64,000 bases of DNA from Candidatus Leucobacter sulfamidivorax (GCA_016771945.1 QZLF01000003.1:682001-746000), one strand, 5' to 3'. Shown: positions 1-7,958, counted from the stretch's first letter. Notes: generated by a model not told the origin, from the sequence alone. Translations and numbers: made by a program.

Positions 1-112
<112 letters not shown>

Positions 113-162
113 ACCGCTCGATCGACTCGGCGATCCGCCCCTTCCTCGCGTCGTCGACCGTG

Positions 163-1587
163 GTGCCTCATGTCAAGTTGATCGCGTAATCGGTGTTGTG
201 CCTCACATAGATTGATCGCATAACCCATTGCTCAGGCGGTGCGGAGTTTCACCCCACCGGTCTGGCGTTTGCGCCGGTTCTTCTTCGCGTCCTCGACCTC
301 GGCGGTGAGCACCTCGGTCTTCCACTTCGCCTTGGTGATGAGCATGCCCTGGTACCTCACGATGTCGCGGGTGAGTTCGACCGGGTTGAGTTTCATATAC
401 TGTGCCCGCAGCGCTCGTTCTTGCACGCGGGAGAGCACCCCTGACTCGAGAACCCGCTGGTACGGGGTCTTCGGCTTGTCATACACGCGCAGTCTCCGCC
501 CCTGCCCGTCACTTACCCAGCCGATGGGTTTTCTTGTCGGGGTGAAGAAGTTCATCTTCAGCGTCACTACCTGCCAGAGTTTGGCGAGCACCTCTCGCTC
601 GTCGGTGGTGTCGTATCGGTAGTAGAACCCGTACTTGCGGACGATGTGGTTGTTCTTTGATTCCACGACGGCTTGATCGTTCTTTTTGTACGGGCGCGAG
701 CGAGTGAAGAAGATCTTCCGCTCACCTGCCCACTCGACGACTTTGTCGTTGATGAACTCGCTCCCGTTATCGCAGTCCAGGCCCGCAATCCCGAACGGCA
801 ACGCGGCCTCGACCCGATCAAGGGCTGCGAGCATGTGCACTCGGGCGTTGTTGCGCAGCACTTCCAGGTGGGTCCATCCTGTCTCCACACAGGTGGCGGT
901 GAGGGTTCTCGCGAACTCGCCCTTCAACGTTGGCCCGCAATGCGCGACGGTGTCACACTCCATGAACCCGGGCTCGTGCTCTGCCTCGTCCCCGGCTTTC
1001 CTGATCGTGATCGAGGTGCGCAGCAGCGCACCAGAACGAGTCGCGGAGATCCCTTTCAGCTCGAGTGCGTTCCGGTGTTCGCGGAGGTATCGCTCGATCG
1101 TCGCCGCAGACATCCGGAGCAACTCGTCACGCACCCGAGCCGAGTACTCATGCTCACCCTCGCGCAGCTCGCCATGCGCTTCAAGCCGGCTAATCCATTC
1201 AGGGAGCATCGGTTTCATGTACTTCCCACACGGGTACATCATCACCCGCCACAACCACACCAGCACTCGTTTCGACGCGGCCGAATACTTCGTGGGACGG
1301 TGACGGCGTCGGTCGATCTTTGTGACGTTCTTCACCCCGAGCAACGGGTCAGTGAGATACCGTCTCGCAGTGACCCTGGAGACCCCGGTCGAGCTGCAGA
1401 AATGATCCAGAATCCCAGACTTCTCAGACCGTGTCGCAACTCGATACGCCTGCTTGAGTTGTTTCGTCACCTCGATACGAGTCGCCACCGACACCACACC
1501 CTTGTTCATACCTGCCGAGCGTAGGAAGTACGCGATCAAAGTATGTGAGGCACGACTTGGGCTACGCGATCAATAAACGTAAGGTAC
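163..1587 (-). mobile_element. Insertion sequence A: DDE integrase-core element with doubled terminal repeats
   Basis: Each end carries two tandem copies of a ~25-bp motif of the form TGCCTCA-N-TTGATCGCG: at 163-188 and 198-222 on the left, and inverted at 1529-1553 and 1563-1587 on the right. The inner pair, GTGCCTCACATA at the core, matches best. One transposase lies between the ends. The flanks share GTCGTCGAC (150-158 and 1588-1596), which would be a 9-bp target duplication if the left end starts at 159. Exact outer boundaries are therefore uncertain by about 4 bp. Confidence 0.85.
232..1509 (-). CDS. DDE transposase, integrase catalytic core (element A)
   Basis: Transposase of about 425 residues. 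The N-terminal third is a helix-turn-helix region for end recognition. The integrase core follows with D in ECDTVAHCG (about residue 186), D in DCDNGSEF (about 247) and E in VVESKNNH (about 283), giving DD(35)E spacing. An in-frame ATG at 1539 lies inside the inner terminal repeat, so I prefer the next ATG at 1509; a GTG at 1491 is also possible. It is a distant relative of the transposase at 4813-6006, sharing the TVAHCG, NGSEF and TPYQR blocks. No frameshift is seen. I do not assign an IS family name. Confidence 0.88.
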   Translation of the reverse strand: MNKGVVSVATRIEVTKQLKQAYRVATRSEKSGILDHFCSSTGVSRVTARRYLTDPLLGVKNVTKIDRRRHRPTKYSAASKRVLVWLWRVMMYPCGKYMKPMLPEWISRLEAHGELREGEHEYSARVRDELLRMSAATIERYLREHRNALELKGISATRSGALLRTSITIRKAGDEAEHEPGFMECDTVAHCGPTLKGEFARTLTATCVETGWTHLEVLRNNARVHMLAALDRVEAALPFGIAGLDCDNGSEFINDKVVEWAGERKIFFTRSRPYKKNDQAVVESKNNHIVRKYGFYYRYDTTDEREVLAKLWQVVTLKMNFFTPTRKPIGWVSDGQGRRLRVYDKPKTPYQRVLESGVLSRVQERALRAQYMKLNPVELTRDIVRYQGMLITKAKWKTEVLTAEVEDAKKNRRKRQTGGVKLRTA

Positions 1588-1633
1588 GTCGTCGACTTGA
1601 CACGCGGGGCAATGATTTGCAAAACTTCTCGTT

Positions 1634-1735
1634 ATGCATGACATTCAGCGAACCCAGTCCGCCAGTGAGGTGAACTTCGGGACGACCGGCATGATGATGG
1701 CCGGCAGCTGCGTCATGTGCTGTCGAATGCAGTAG
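1634..1735 (+). CDS. Possible 33-residue cysteine-rich leader peptide
   Basis: A short reading frame runs from ATG 1634 to TAG 1733-1735, between insertion sequence A and the winged-helix gene. Its C-terminus (MMMAGSCVMCCRMQ) is rich in Met and Cys, with three cysteines close to the stop. A hairpin follows about 50 bp later. Upstream peptides with terminal Cys codons are known as attenuation leaders in other actinobacteria, but nothing here links the downstream gene to sulfur metabolism. I see no strong ribosome-binding site, and the frame could be chance. Confidence 0.3.
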   Translation: MHDIQRTQSASEVNFGTTGMMMAGSCVMCCRMQ

Positions 1736-1783
1736 CACGAGGCGCTCTAGAGCAACACTCCTCTCTTCGTTGCGCGCCTTGTG

Positions 1784-1803
1784 CCGAGGTCGTCAGACCT
1801 CGG
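1784..1803 (+). promoter_or_regulatory. Hairpin in leader of the winged-helix gene
   Basis: CCGAGGT at 1784-1790 pairs with ACCTCGG at 1797-1803 across a 6-nt loop. It lies in the ~170-bp untranslated stretch between the small Cys-rich frame and the ATG at 1905. No T-run follows, so it may be an mRNA structure rather than a terminator. The rest of 1588-1904 shows nothing else I can support. Confidence 0.35.
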
Positions 1804-1904
1804 ATCCGCACACGCATCCAGCATTCACCCGGGGCATCGCCCCTCCGCACCGCCGGGCTCAGCTCCCGCCACGCAGGCACGACAGCACAAAGGACTTCAT
1901 CATC

Positions 1905-2600
1905 ATGACCATCCAGACCCTCTCCCAGGCCCGTCCCGATCTCACCGCCGAGCAGCCGGCGGCCCCCGCGCACACCGGCGAGCACCGCGTGCCGGAGGGC
2001 ACCGAGGTGCGCGGCTTCGCCCTCTACGTCGGCCTCTCCGACGACCGCATCGCCGACGGCGACCCGAAGCTCGGCGCCATCGTCTCCCAGATCAAGGAGC
2101 TTGTGGCGCAGCTCGCCCCCGCCGCCGAGACCTACGCCGCCGTGGCACTCGCCCCCGAGGGCGCCGGCGGCCGCGACGTGGACGTCGTGCGCCTCGCCCT
2201 CGGCGATCCCGCCGCCCGCGCCCGGCAGAAGCAGGAGGCCGAGGTCGAGCAGGATCGCGCCGCGAGCGGTGTGACCATCGACCTCTCGCGCAAGCGCGTG
2301 CTGCTCGACAACGTGCCGGCTCCGCTCACCTTCCGCGAGTTCGAGCTGCTGCAGTACTTCGTGCTGCGCGAGGGCCGCACGGTCAGCCGCGAGGAGCTCA
2401 TCGAGAGCCTCTGGGCCGACGCCGCGGCCGAGGAGGTGCCCAACGAGCGCACGATCGACGTGCACGTGCGTCGCCTGCGGGTGAAGCTCGCGCACTACCA
2501 GGACATCGTGCGCACCGTGCGCGGCACCGGGTACCGCTTCGACCGTCACGCCGACGTCTCGATCCTGCACACCTCCGCGCCCAGCCCCGACGTCTTCTGA
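1905..2600 (+). CDS. Winged-helix DNA-binding regulator (OmpR/PhoB-type C-terminal domain)
   Basis: A 231-residue protein. Residues ~125-220 form a Trans_reg_C winged helix: LTFREFELLQYFVLREGRTVSR, then ELIESLW, ERTIDVHVRRLRVKL and VRTVRGTGYRF, the usual recognition helix and wing of PhoB/OmpR proteins. The N-terminal ~115 residues are not a recognisable receiver domain: there is no phospho-acceptor Asp context, so this is an orphan regulator rather than a standard response regulator. The start is the ATG at 1905. The frame stays open upstream but without a better start. A GC hairpin follows the stop. Targets are unknown. Confidence 0.85.
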   Translation: MTIQTLSQARPDLTAEQPAAPAHTGEHRVPEGTEVRGFALYVGLSDDRIADGDPKLGAIVSQIKELVAQLAPAAETYAAVALAPEGAGGRDVDVVRLALGDPAARARQKQEAEVEQDRAASGVTIDLSRKRVLLDNVPAPLTFREFELLQYFVLREGRTVSREELIESLWADAAAEEVPNERTIDVHVRRLRVKLAHYQDIVRTVRGTGYRFDRHADVSILHTSAPSPDVF

Positions 2601-2617
2601 GCCGGAACCGAGCCACC

Positions 2618-2640
2618 GGGGGCGGGGCCTTCCCGCCCCC
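2618..2640 (+). terminator. GC hairpin after the winged-helix gene
   Basis: GGGGGCGGG (2618-2626) pairs perfectly with CCCGCCCCC (2632-2640) across a 5-nt loop, 18 bp after the stop codon. There is no T-tract, as is common for actinobacterial terminators. Confidence 0.6.
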
Positions 2641-2740
2641 GTCCACGGCTTTCACGGCGCGCAGGATTCCTACTATCCGAGGGGCCCGAGCTGCGGTAAC
2701 GTTTGTGCTAGATCAACCACCGCGGTAAAGGAGCACTCCG

Positions 2741-3340
2741 ATGACCACGTTGCCCCCCGAGGCGAACAACGAGCAGAATCCTGCGGACGGCCAGGTGCCG
2801 CCGCAGGGTCAGGTGCCGCCGCAAGCGCCGCCGTACCAGCCTCCGCTCGGAAACCCGCAGGCCGCGCCTCAGCAGCCCCCGGCGGGCGGATACCAGCAGC
2901 CTCCGGCCGGTGGGTACCAGCCGCCCCCTGCGGGCGCCTACCAGCAGCCCCCGCAGGGCTACCCGCAGCAGCCGGGCTACGCCCCGCAGGGTGCCCCGAC
3001 CGATCCCGCGAACACCATCACTCTCAACTACTGGCTGTCGGTGTTCTTCACCTGGATCCCCGCCCTCATCTTCTACATCATCGAGAAGGACAAGGGCGAT
3101 CAGCGCGCGAACGCGTTCCACGTGGCAAACCTCAACTTCTCGCTGCTGCGCACCGGCCTCGCGATCGTCGCGGTCATCCTGGGCCTCATCCCCTTCATCG
3201 GCTGGATCCTGGGCCTCATCGTCTGGCTCGCATACCTGGCGAGCTTCGTCTTCCACATCATCGCCGCGGTCTCGGCGCCTGACAACTACCGTCAGGGCAA
3301 GGAGCCGGGGTTCATCTTCAACCTGCCGATCATCAAGTAG
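2741..3340 (+). CDS. DUF4870-type membrane protein with Pro/Gln-rich N-terminus
   Basis: A 199-residue protein in two parts. Residues 1-85 are a low-complexity Pro/Gln/Gly/Tyr tail with repeated QQPPAGGY-like units. Residues ~90-190 match the DUF4870 pattern: NYWLSVFFTWIPALIFYII, then a charged KDKGDQRANAFHVANLNFS segment, then two more hydrophobic helices. Such tails usually face the cytoplasm and are thought to mediate protein interaction. A good AAAGGAG ribosome site precedes the ATG. The family has no assigned biochemical role. It stands alone, with its own hairpin terminator downstream. Confidence 0.85.
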   Translation: MTTLPPEANNEQNPADGQVPPQGQVPPQAPPYQPPLGNPQAAPQQPPAGGYQQPPAGGYQPPPAGAYQQPPQGYPQQPGYAPQGAPTDPANTITLNYWLSVFFTWIPALIFYIIEKDKGDQRANAFHVANLNFSLLRTGLAIVAVILGLIPFIGWILGLIVWLAYLASFVFHIIAAVSAPDNYRQGKEPGFIFNLPIIK

Positions 3341-3354
3341 GCGCTTCGGATTCC

Positions 3355-3385
3355 GGGCCCCGGTCGAGTCTCTCGGCCGGGGCCC
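3355..3385 (+). terminator. Hairpin terminator after DUF4870 gene
   Basis: GGGCCCCGG at 3355-3363 pairs with CCGGGGCCC at 3377-3385 across a 13-nt loop, 15 bp after the stop of the upstream gene and before the start of the next. Confidence 0.6.
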
Positions 3386-3481
3386 GCTCCGTGTCCGGGA
3401 CTGTGGGGATCCGCCATGCCGGCTCTGGGCGGAGCGCCGCACTGCGCCGTCGTGCCGCCGCATCGATATACCCTTGAGTTC

Positions 3482-4702
3482 ATGACCGCGCGCTGGCAGG
3501 AGGTGGCCGCCGCCACCGGACTCATGACCCCGGACGGCACCTCGCGACCCACGATCTTCGCCGAGATGACCGCCCTCGCCGTCCGCACCGGTGCGGCGAA
3601 CCTCGGACAGGGCTTCCCCGACGCCGATGGGCCGGAGTGGATCCGCGAGGCCGCCGTCGCGGCGATGCGCACGGGGCGGAACCAGTACCCGCCCGGGCGC
3701 GGCATCCCCGAACTGCGGCGGGCTGTCGCCGGGCACCAGCGTCGCCGCTACGGCATCGACCTCGACCCGGAGTCCGAGGTGCTCGTCACGGCGGGGGCCA
3801 CCGAGGCCATCGCCGCCGCGATCCTCGCGCTCGCCGGGCCCGGCGACGAAGTGGTGACGCTCGAGCCCTTCTACGATTCGCACGCGGCGGCGATCGCGAT
3901 GGCCGGCGCGCGGCACGTGACCGTGCCGCTGCTCGCGCAGCAGGACGGCTTCCGGCTCGACCTTGCGGCTCTCGCTGCGGCGGTGACGCCGCGCACCCGG
4001 GTGATCCTCGTGAACACCCCGCACAACCCCACCGGCACCGTGCTCACCGCCGACGAGCTCTCGGCCATCGCCGCCGAGGCCCGTCGGGTCGACGCGATCG
4101 TCGTGACCGACGAGGTCTACGAGCACCTCACCTTCGACGGGGCCGAGCACATCCCGATCGCGACGCTGCCCGGCATGCGCGAGCGCACGCTCACCATCTC
4201 GTCGGCCGGCAAGACCTTCTCGCTCACGGGGTGGAAGATCGGCTGGGCGAGCGGGCCTGCCGAGCTGGTCGAGGCGGTGGTCGGCATCAAGCAGTGGCTC
4301 ACCTACAGCGGCGGCGCCCCGTTCCAGCCGGCGGTCGCCCGCGGGCTCGAGAACGGGGACGCCGACATCGCCGCGCTGCGCGACTCGCTCGACGCCCGGC
4401 GCGAGCTGCTGATGCGAGGCCTCGAGAGCGCGGGGCTGTCGTTCGTGCGCCCCGCCGGCACCTACTTCGTGTGCGCCGACGCGACGCCGTTCCTCTCGCC
4501 GGACGCACCCGATGGGGCCGCCATCGCCCGCGCCATGCCCGAGCGGATCGGCGTGGCCTGCGTGCCTCTCTCGGCGTTCTGCGTCGAGGGCTCCCCGACC
4601 GCCGAACGCCTGTCGAACTGGCTGCGCTTCACCTTCGTCAAGGACGAGGAGACGCTGCGCACCGCGATCGAGCGCCTGCAACGGCTGGGCGCCGCGAGCT
4701 GA
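3482..4702 (+). CDS. PLP-dependent class I/II aminotransferase (MalY/KAT/DapC-like)
   Basis: Fold-type I aminotransferase of 406 residues. Visible signatures are NLGQGFPDADGPEWI near the N-terminus (substrate loop), NTPHNPTGTV (~residue 180), TDEVYEHLTFDG (PLP-ring Asp and Tyr) and SSAGKTFSLTGWKIGW, whose Lys forms the Schiff base. Relatives include kynurenine/methionine aminotransferases and succinyldiaminopimelate aminotransferase DapC; sequence alone does not settle which. The ATG at 3482 is chosen because the family N-terminus begins just after it, although the frame stays open further upstream. It is a single-gene unit followed by insertion sequence B, which begins about 47 bp after the stop. 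Confidence 0.88.
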   Translation: MTARWQEVAAATGLMTPDGTSRPTIFAEMTALAVRTGAANLGQGFPDADGPEWIREAAVAAMRTGRNQYPPGRGIPELRRAVAGHQRRRYGIDLDPESEVLVTAGATEAIAAAILALAGPGDEVVTLEPFYDSHAAAIAMAGARHVTVPLLAQQDGFRLDLAALAAAVTPRTRVILVNTPHNPTGTVLTADELSAIAAEARRVDAIVVTDEVYEHLTFDGAEHIPIATLPGMRERTLTISSAGKTFSLTGWKIGWASGPAELVEAVVGIKQWLTYSGGAPFQPAVARGLENGDADIAALRDSLDARRELLMRGLESAGLSFVRPAGTYFVCADATPFLSPDAPDGAAIARAMPERIGVACVPLSAFCVEGSPTAERLSNWLRFTFVKDEETLRTAIERLQRLGAAS

Positions 4703-4749
4703 CGCGGCGCGGCTTCCCTGCGCGGCTGCGACCCCGGAGCTCGATTGTC

Positions 4750-6106
4750 TTGCCTCACGTCAAGATGTCCGGGAGTGATTGAAACGTGCCTCACGAAAAA
4801 TGTCCGCGTCGCTCAGGCGGCGGGACGTGTGCCCTGTGTGCGGGCGGAGGCCAGCTCGATCAGCTGCTGCTGGATCTGATTGATCCGGCGAGTGATGCGC
4901 GCCGGGTTCAGCTTCGCATGCTCGCGCTCCAGTCGGGCGCGGGTCTTCTTGTCGAGGACGCCGGCATCGAGGAGCCGCTGGTACGGGGTGCGGGGTTTGT
5001 CATAGACCCGCTTCTTCCGGCCCGCGCTGGTGTGGGTCCAGCCGATCGCTTTCACGCAGGGCAGCAGGTGATTCTTGCGGTCCATCACGAGGACCCAGAG
5101 CTCGTTGAGCAGCGTCATCTCCGCTTCGGTCTCGTAGCGGTAGCGGAACGCGTGGCGGCGGACCCAGTCGCCGTTGCGCTGCTCAACGTGCGCGTTGTCG
5201 TTGTGCTGGTAGGGTCGTCCCCGGGTGACGGGGATCTCGTGCTTGTCGGCCCACGCGATCACGCCCCAGTTCATGAACTCGCTTCCGTTGTCGAAGTCGA
5301 CCCCCGCGACCGGGACCGGCGCGTGGGCGCGCATCCATTCCAGTGCGCCGTGGACGTGCACGTAAGCGTTGTTGCGGATCGTGCGCAGCATCGTCCACCC
5401 CGCGACCGGGTCGGTGCCGGTCAGTGTGCGCAGGAACTCGCCCTTGAGGGTGTGGCCGCAGTGCGCGACGGTGTCCAGCTCCAAGAACCCCGGGACGGTC
5501 AGCGGTGCGTCCATGCTGGTGCGCGTCGGGATCGAGGACCGCAGAATATGGCTCGGTTTGGTGCCCGACAGGGCGACCGGGTAGGCGGCATCCTTGTGGG
5601 GCTTCAGGTACCGGTCGATTGTCGCCGGCGACATCGCTCGCAGCTCATCGAGTACCTGATCGGTGACGCGCGGGGCCACCTTGCCAAGTTCACGGAACCG
5701 GACCAGGCGTTCCAGCGTGTCGTCCATGACTGCGGCGAGGTACTTCCCCGATGGCTGACCGGCCAGCCGCCACACCTCCTGCAGCACGACGAGCGCGTCG
5801 TACGAGTACTTCCGCGGCCGAGGCTTCCGTTCCTGTGCTCCCACGGACCCCTTCCGGGCGTTCGCGGCGCGGATCGCGCGGCGAGCGTGGTCCCGGGTCC
5901 ACCCCGTTGATGCGACCAGCGCGTCGAGGATCTCGCCCTTGCCCGCCTTGTCTGCTTTCGCGTACTCGCGGGCGAACTTCTTCGTCAGATCACGGCGCGC
6001 GGCCATCGGTAGCTCCCTGCTCACATGGTCAGGGAACCCGAATCGCTACGCGGACATTCTTATGTGAGGCACGCGCAGGCCTTCCCGGACCTTTTAGGTG
6101 AGTCAA
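4750..6106 (-). mobile_element. Insertion sequence B: second integrase-core element with doubled ends
   Basis: It has the same architecture as element A. The left end has TTGCCTCACGTCAAGATGTC (from 4750) and a second TGCCTCAC...ATGTCCGCG copy at about 4785-4807. The right end has inverted copies at about 6050-6073 and 6084-6106. The TGCCTCA half is shared with element A, while the second half (ATGTCCGCG against TTGATCGCG) is element-specific. The right outer end abuts GTCGTCGAT, almost the same octamer that follows element A. I see no clean target duplication. Confidence 0.82.
4813..6006 (-). CDS. DDE transposase, integrase catalytic core (element B)
   Basis: A transposase of about 397 residues. 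The N-terminal HTH region (GEILDALVASTGWTRDHARR) is followed by an integrase core with D in LELDTVAHCGHTLKGEF (about residue 178), D in VDFDNGSEF (about 239) and E in AHVEQRNGDWVRR (about 275), again DD(35)E. I choose ATG 6006 because a GGGAG ribosome site lies six bases before it; a GTG at 6024 is an alternative. It is intact, and related to but clearly different from the transposase of element A, so the two elements do not form a composite transposon. Confidence 0.88.
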   Translation of the reverse strand: MAARRDLTKKFAREYAKADKAGKGEILDALVASTGWTRDHARRAIRAANARKGSVGAQERKPRPRKYSYDALVVLQEVWRLAGQPSGKYLAAVMDDTLERLVRFRELGKVAPRVTDQVLDELRAMSPATIDRYLKPHKDAAYPVALSGTKPSHILRSSIPTRTSMDAPLTVPGFLELDTVAHCGHTLKGEFLRTLTGTDPVAGWTMLRTIRNNAYVHVHGALEWMRAHAPVPVAGVDFDNGSEFMNWGVIAWADKHEIPVTRGRPYQHNDNAHVEQRNGDWVRRHAFRYRYETEAEMTLLNELWVLVMDRKNHLLPCVKAIGWTHTSAGRKKRVYDKPRTPYQRLLDAGVLDKKTRARLEREHAKLNPARITRRINQIQQQLIELASARTQGTRPAA

Positions 6107-6151
6107 GTCGTCGATTTCCGGCCCGCGCGGGCGTGCCCTAGGATGGTTTGC

Positions 6152-6240
6152 GGAGACATGCCGGAGCGGCCGAACGGACTTCACTGCTAATGAAGGGTCG
6201 GGGTTAAACTCGACCGGGGGTTCAAATCCCCCTGTCTCCG
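6152..6240 (+). tRNA. tRNA-Ser (anticodon GCU)
   Basis: An 89-nt cloverleaf with acceptor GGAGACA/TGTCTCC, discriminator G and an encoded CCA at 6241-6243. The anticodon stem-loop is CTTCACTGCTAATGAAG with GCT at the centre. A long variable arm (GGTCGGGGTTAAACTCGACC) marks it as class II serine tRNA, and the T-arm is GGGGGTTCAAATCCCCC. It reads AGC/AGU codons. A strong terminator hairpin begins at the CCA. Confidence 0.96.
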
Positions 6241-6242
6241 CC

Positions 6243-6290
6243 ATGTGTGTAGGGGACTCCGCCTTCGGGCGGGGTCCCCTACACACATTT
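6243..6290 (+). terminator. Rho-independent terminator of tRNA-Ser(GCU)
   Basis: A near-perfect 21-bp stem: ATGTGTGTAGGGGACTCCGC... (6243-6263) pairs with its complement at 6268-6288 across a TTCG tetraloop, followed by TTT. Confidence 0.9.
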
Positions 6291-6398
6291 CAGGGCATCG
6301 CGGATGTGAACCTGTGGGTGGGCCCACGCCGCGAGAGGCCCCCGGCGTCGCGCAGCGACGTCTGGGGAGCGGCGGGGACAAATCCCCCTGCCTCCGCC
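6291..6398 (+). other. Degenerate tRNA-3'-end-like structured module downstream of tRNA-Ser(GCU)
   Basis: After the terminator lies a segment ending in GGGGACAAATCCCCCTGCCT (from 6375), a decayed copy of the tRNA-Ser T-arm and acceptor. It begins with CAGGG, which can pair with CCCTG of that end, and contains GCGGATGTGAACC, resembling GGGATTTTTGAGAACC in the two modules beside tRNA-Ser(UGA). Two hairpins lie inside: GTGGG/CCCAC (6314-6327) and CGTCGC/GCGACG (6346-6360). The order of parts is the same as in those modules. Function is unknown. Confidence 0.45.
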
Positions 6399-6425
6399 GC
6401 AGCTCGCTGCACACGACATCCGCCG

Positions 6426-6461
6426 TTGCACACGCGATATCCGCGTAGAACGCGTGTGCAA
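6426..6461 (+). repeat. Palindrome used as the target of the IS481-type element
   Basis: TTGCACACGCG (6426-6436) and CGCGTGTGCAA (6451-6461) form an 11-bp inverted repeat with a 14-nt loop, lying 3' to the LCP gene on the opposite strand. The right arm was duplicated when the element at 6465-7901 inserted, since the copy reappears at 7902-7915. Confidence 0.75.
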
Positions 6462-6464
6462 TGG

Positions 6465-7901
6465 TTGTGATGTCTCGGGACATCAGTGACAAATGTGTGT
6501 CAGGACATCGGTGACAGTTCTTGTCTCAACACATCGGTGACACTCCGCCGGTTCGGCCTGCTCAATCCGCGCCGTGCCCGCGTCTGGGACGCCGACCAGT
6601 GGACACATGCCGGACCCCGTTCCGCGGGATCTCGTACTCCACGAGCAGGTCTCCTCGCTCATCGAACAGCATCATCATGGTCTGATCCCAGACCGCGTGA
6701 ATAGTCTCACCGATCATCCACCTCGCGAGGTAGTAGAAGACTTTGTCGATCGAGACCCCACCATTGCTCTGAACCTGGGCCGTGGCCTCCCCGCCCGGGA
6801 CTCCCGCAGCCCCGTCCCCGACGCGTGGAATCCCGCCGACGGGTGGTGTCCCTGGAGGGCGCGGGGGCGGCGCGACCGGGGTCGCGTCCCACGCCTCACG
6901 CGGGGTCATCCGTCCGGGCAGCCCCTGATGGGGGCGTTGGGTGTTGTAGATCACGTCGAAGCGGTCGCATTGGGTCTGGAGCTCGGCGATGCTCTCCGCG
7001 AGGGGCTGCTGGTCCAACCATCGGAACAGGGTCTGATGGAACCGCTCGTTCTTGCCCTGCGTGGTCGGTTTCCCCGGTCTGCCGGTGATCGCTTCGACCC
7101 CGAGCGATGACGCGTACACGACGAGTTTCCCTTCCCACCCCCGCCGGGACGGGTTCAACGCGGTCCCGTTATCGGTGAGGAGTTTCTGCGGCACCCCGTA
7201 GCGGGCGATTCCTTTCTGGAACACGATGAGCGCGTCGTCCGCGGTCTCGGTCCGGGCGACATGGATCGCGGTCTGGGTCCGGGAATGATCGTCCTCGAGT
7301 TGGAAGATCACGCACTTCCGGCCGCGGGTGAGGACGTACTCGGCTGCGTCGAGTTGCCACAGGCAGTTCGGGGCGGGGTACACGAATCGTCGGTACGAGG
7401 CGCGGGGCTTCTTCTTCGGTTCGTTCCGGGAGACGCCCTCCTGACGGAAGATTCTCGCCAAAGACGCTTCCGAGGGGGTGGCTAGGCCCATCCGTCGCAT
7501 GGTCTCGTGCACGCTGATCGGGCCGTGGTCCAGGCCGGAGCGTTCGAGCGCGGCACGGGTCTGGAGTGCGTGTTCCCGGGTGGCGTCAGGGATCGTGGAG
7601 GGTGAGGTGCGTGGGCGGCGGGAGCGGGGTTCCAGGGCCGCGGACGGGCCCTGGGTTCGGGCGCGGTTCAGGATCTTGTAGAACACGTTCCTGGATATCC
7701 CGTGCTCGGCGCAGAACGAGGACACGGTCCCGCGTGGGGCGTCATCGGGCCAGGTACTGATCGCGAGGCGGACACGGGGATCGACGGGTTGATTTGTGCT
7801 CATCCCATCAATCTGTGGGGAGAAGTGTCACCACCAAGACCACTCGGAGTGTCACCGATGTGTTGATACAGAACTGTCACCGATGTCCTGCGACATAACA
7901 A
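6465..7901 (-). mobile_element. IS481-family insertion sequence with 14-bp target duplication
   Basis: The right end (inverted) and left end share TTGTNATGTC followed by repeated GGACATCGGTGACA-type units: three units on the left (about 6470-6540) and two on the right (about 7840-7897). Directly outside, CGCGTGTGCAATGG occurs at 6451-6464 and 7902-7915, a 14-bp target duplication (15 with an ambiguous T). The element is about 1437 bp and carries one intact transposase. The good duplication and intact gene suggest a fairly recent insertion. Confidence 0.9.
6562..7803 (-). CDS. IS481-family transposase
   Basis: 413 residues. An N-terminal HTH (FCAEHGISRNVFYKILNR and a second HTH_Tnp_IS481-like part) precedes the rve core: WQLDAAEY (D152), LLTDNGTAL (D211) and KPTTQGKNERFHQTL (E253), then the family marker YNTQRPHQGLPGRMTP. 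A Pro/Gly-rich linker and a ~70-residue C-terminal domain follow (FYYLARWMIGETIHAVW), probably an SH3-like wing. The ATG at 7803 is clear. The gene lies inside the terminal repeats and seems intact. Confidence 0.94.
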   Translation of the reverse strand: MSTNQPVDPRVRLAISTWPDDAPRGTVSSFCAEHGISRNVFYKILNRARTQGPSAALEPRSRRPRTSPSTIPDATREHALQTRAALERSGLDHGPISVHETMRRMGLATPSEASLARIFRQEGVSRNEPKKKPRASYRRFVYPAPNCLWQLDAAEYVLTRGRKCVIFQLEDDHSRTQTAIHVARTETADDALIVFQKGIARYGVPQKLLTDNGTALNPSRRGWEGKLVVYASSLGVEAITGRPGKPTTQGKNERFHQTLFRWLDQQPLAESIAELQTQCDRFDVIYNTQRPHQGLPGRMTPREAWDATPVAPPPRPPGTPPVGGIPRVGDGAAGVPGGEATAQVQSNGGVSIDKVFYYLARWMIGETIHAVWDQTMMMLFDERGDLLVEYEIPRNGVRHVSTGRRPRRGHGAD

Positions 7902-7958
7902 CGCGTGTGCAATGGTCGAACTCGGGTACATCGAGCTCGGGCGCCTCAGCGAGGCGGG

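Noticed and set aside
163-6106. Elements A and B as the two ends of a composite transposon carrying the winged-helix, DUF4870 and aminotransferase genes.
   Set aside because: The two transposases and the inner halves of the end repeats differ clearly, so one transposase would not be expected to move the whole segment.
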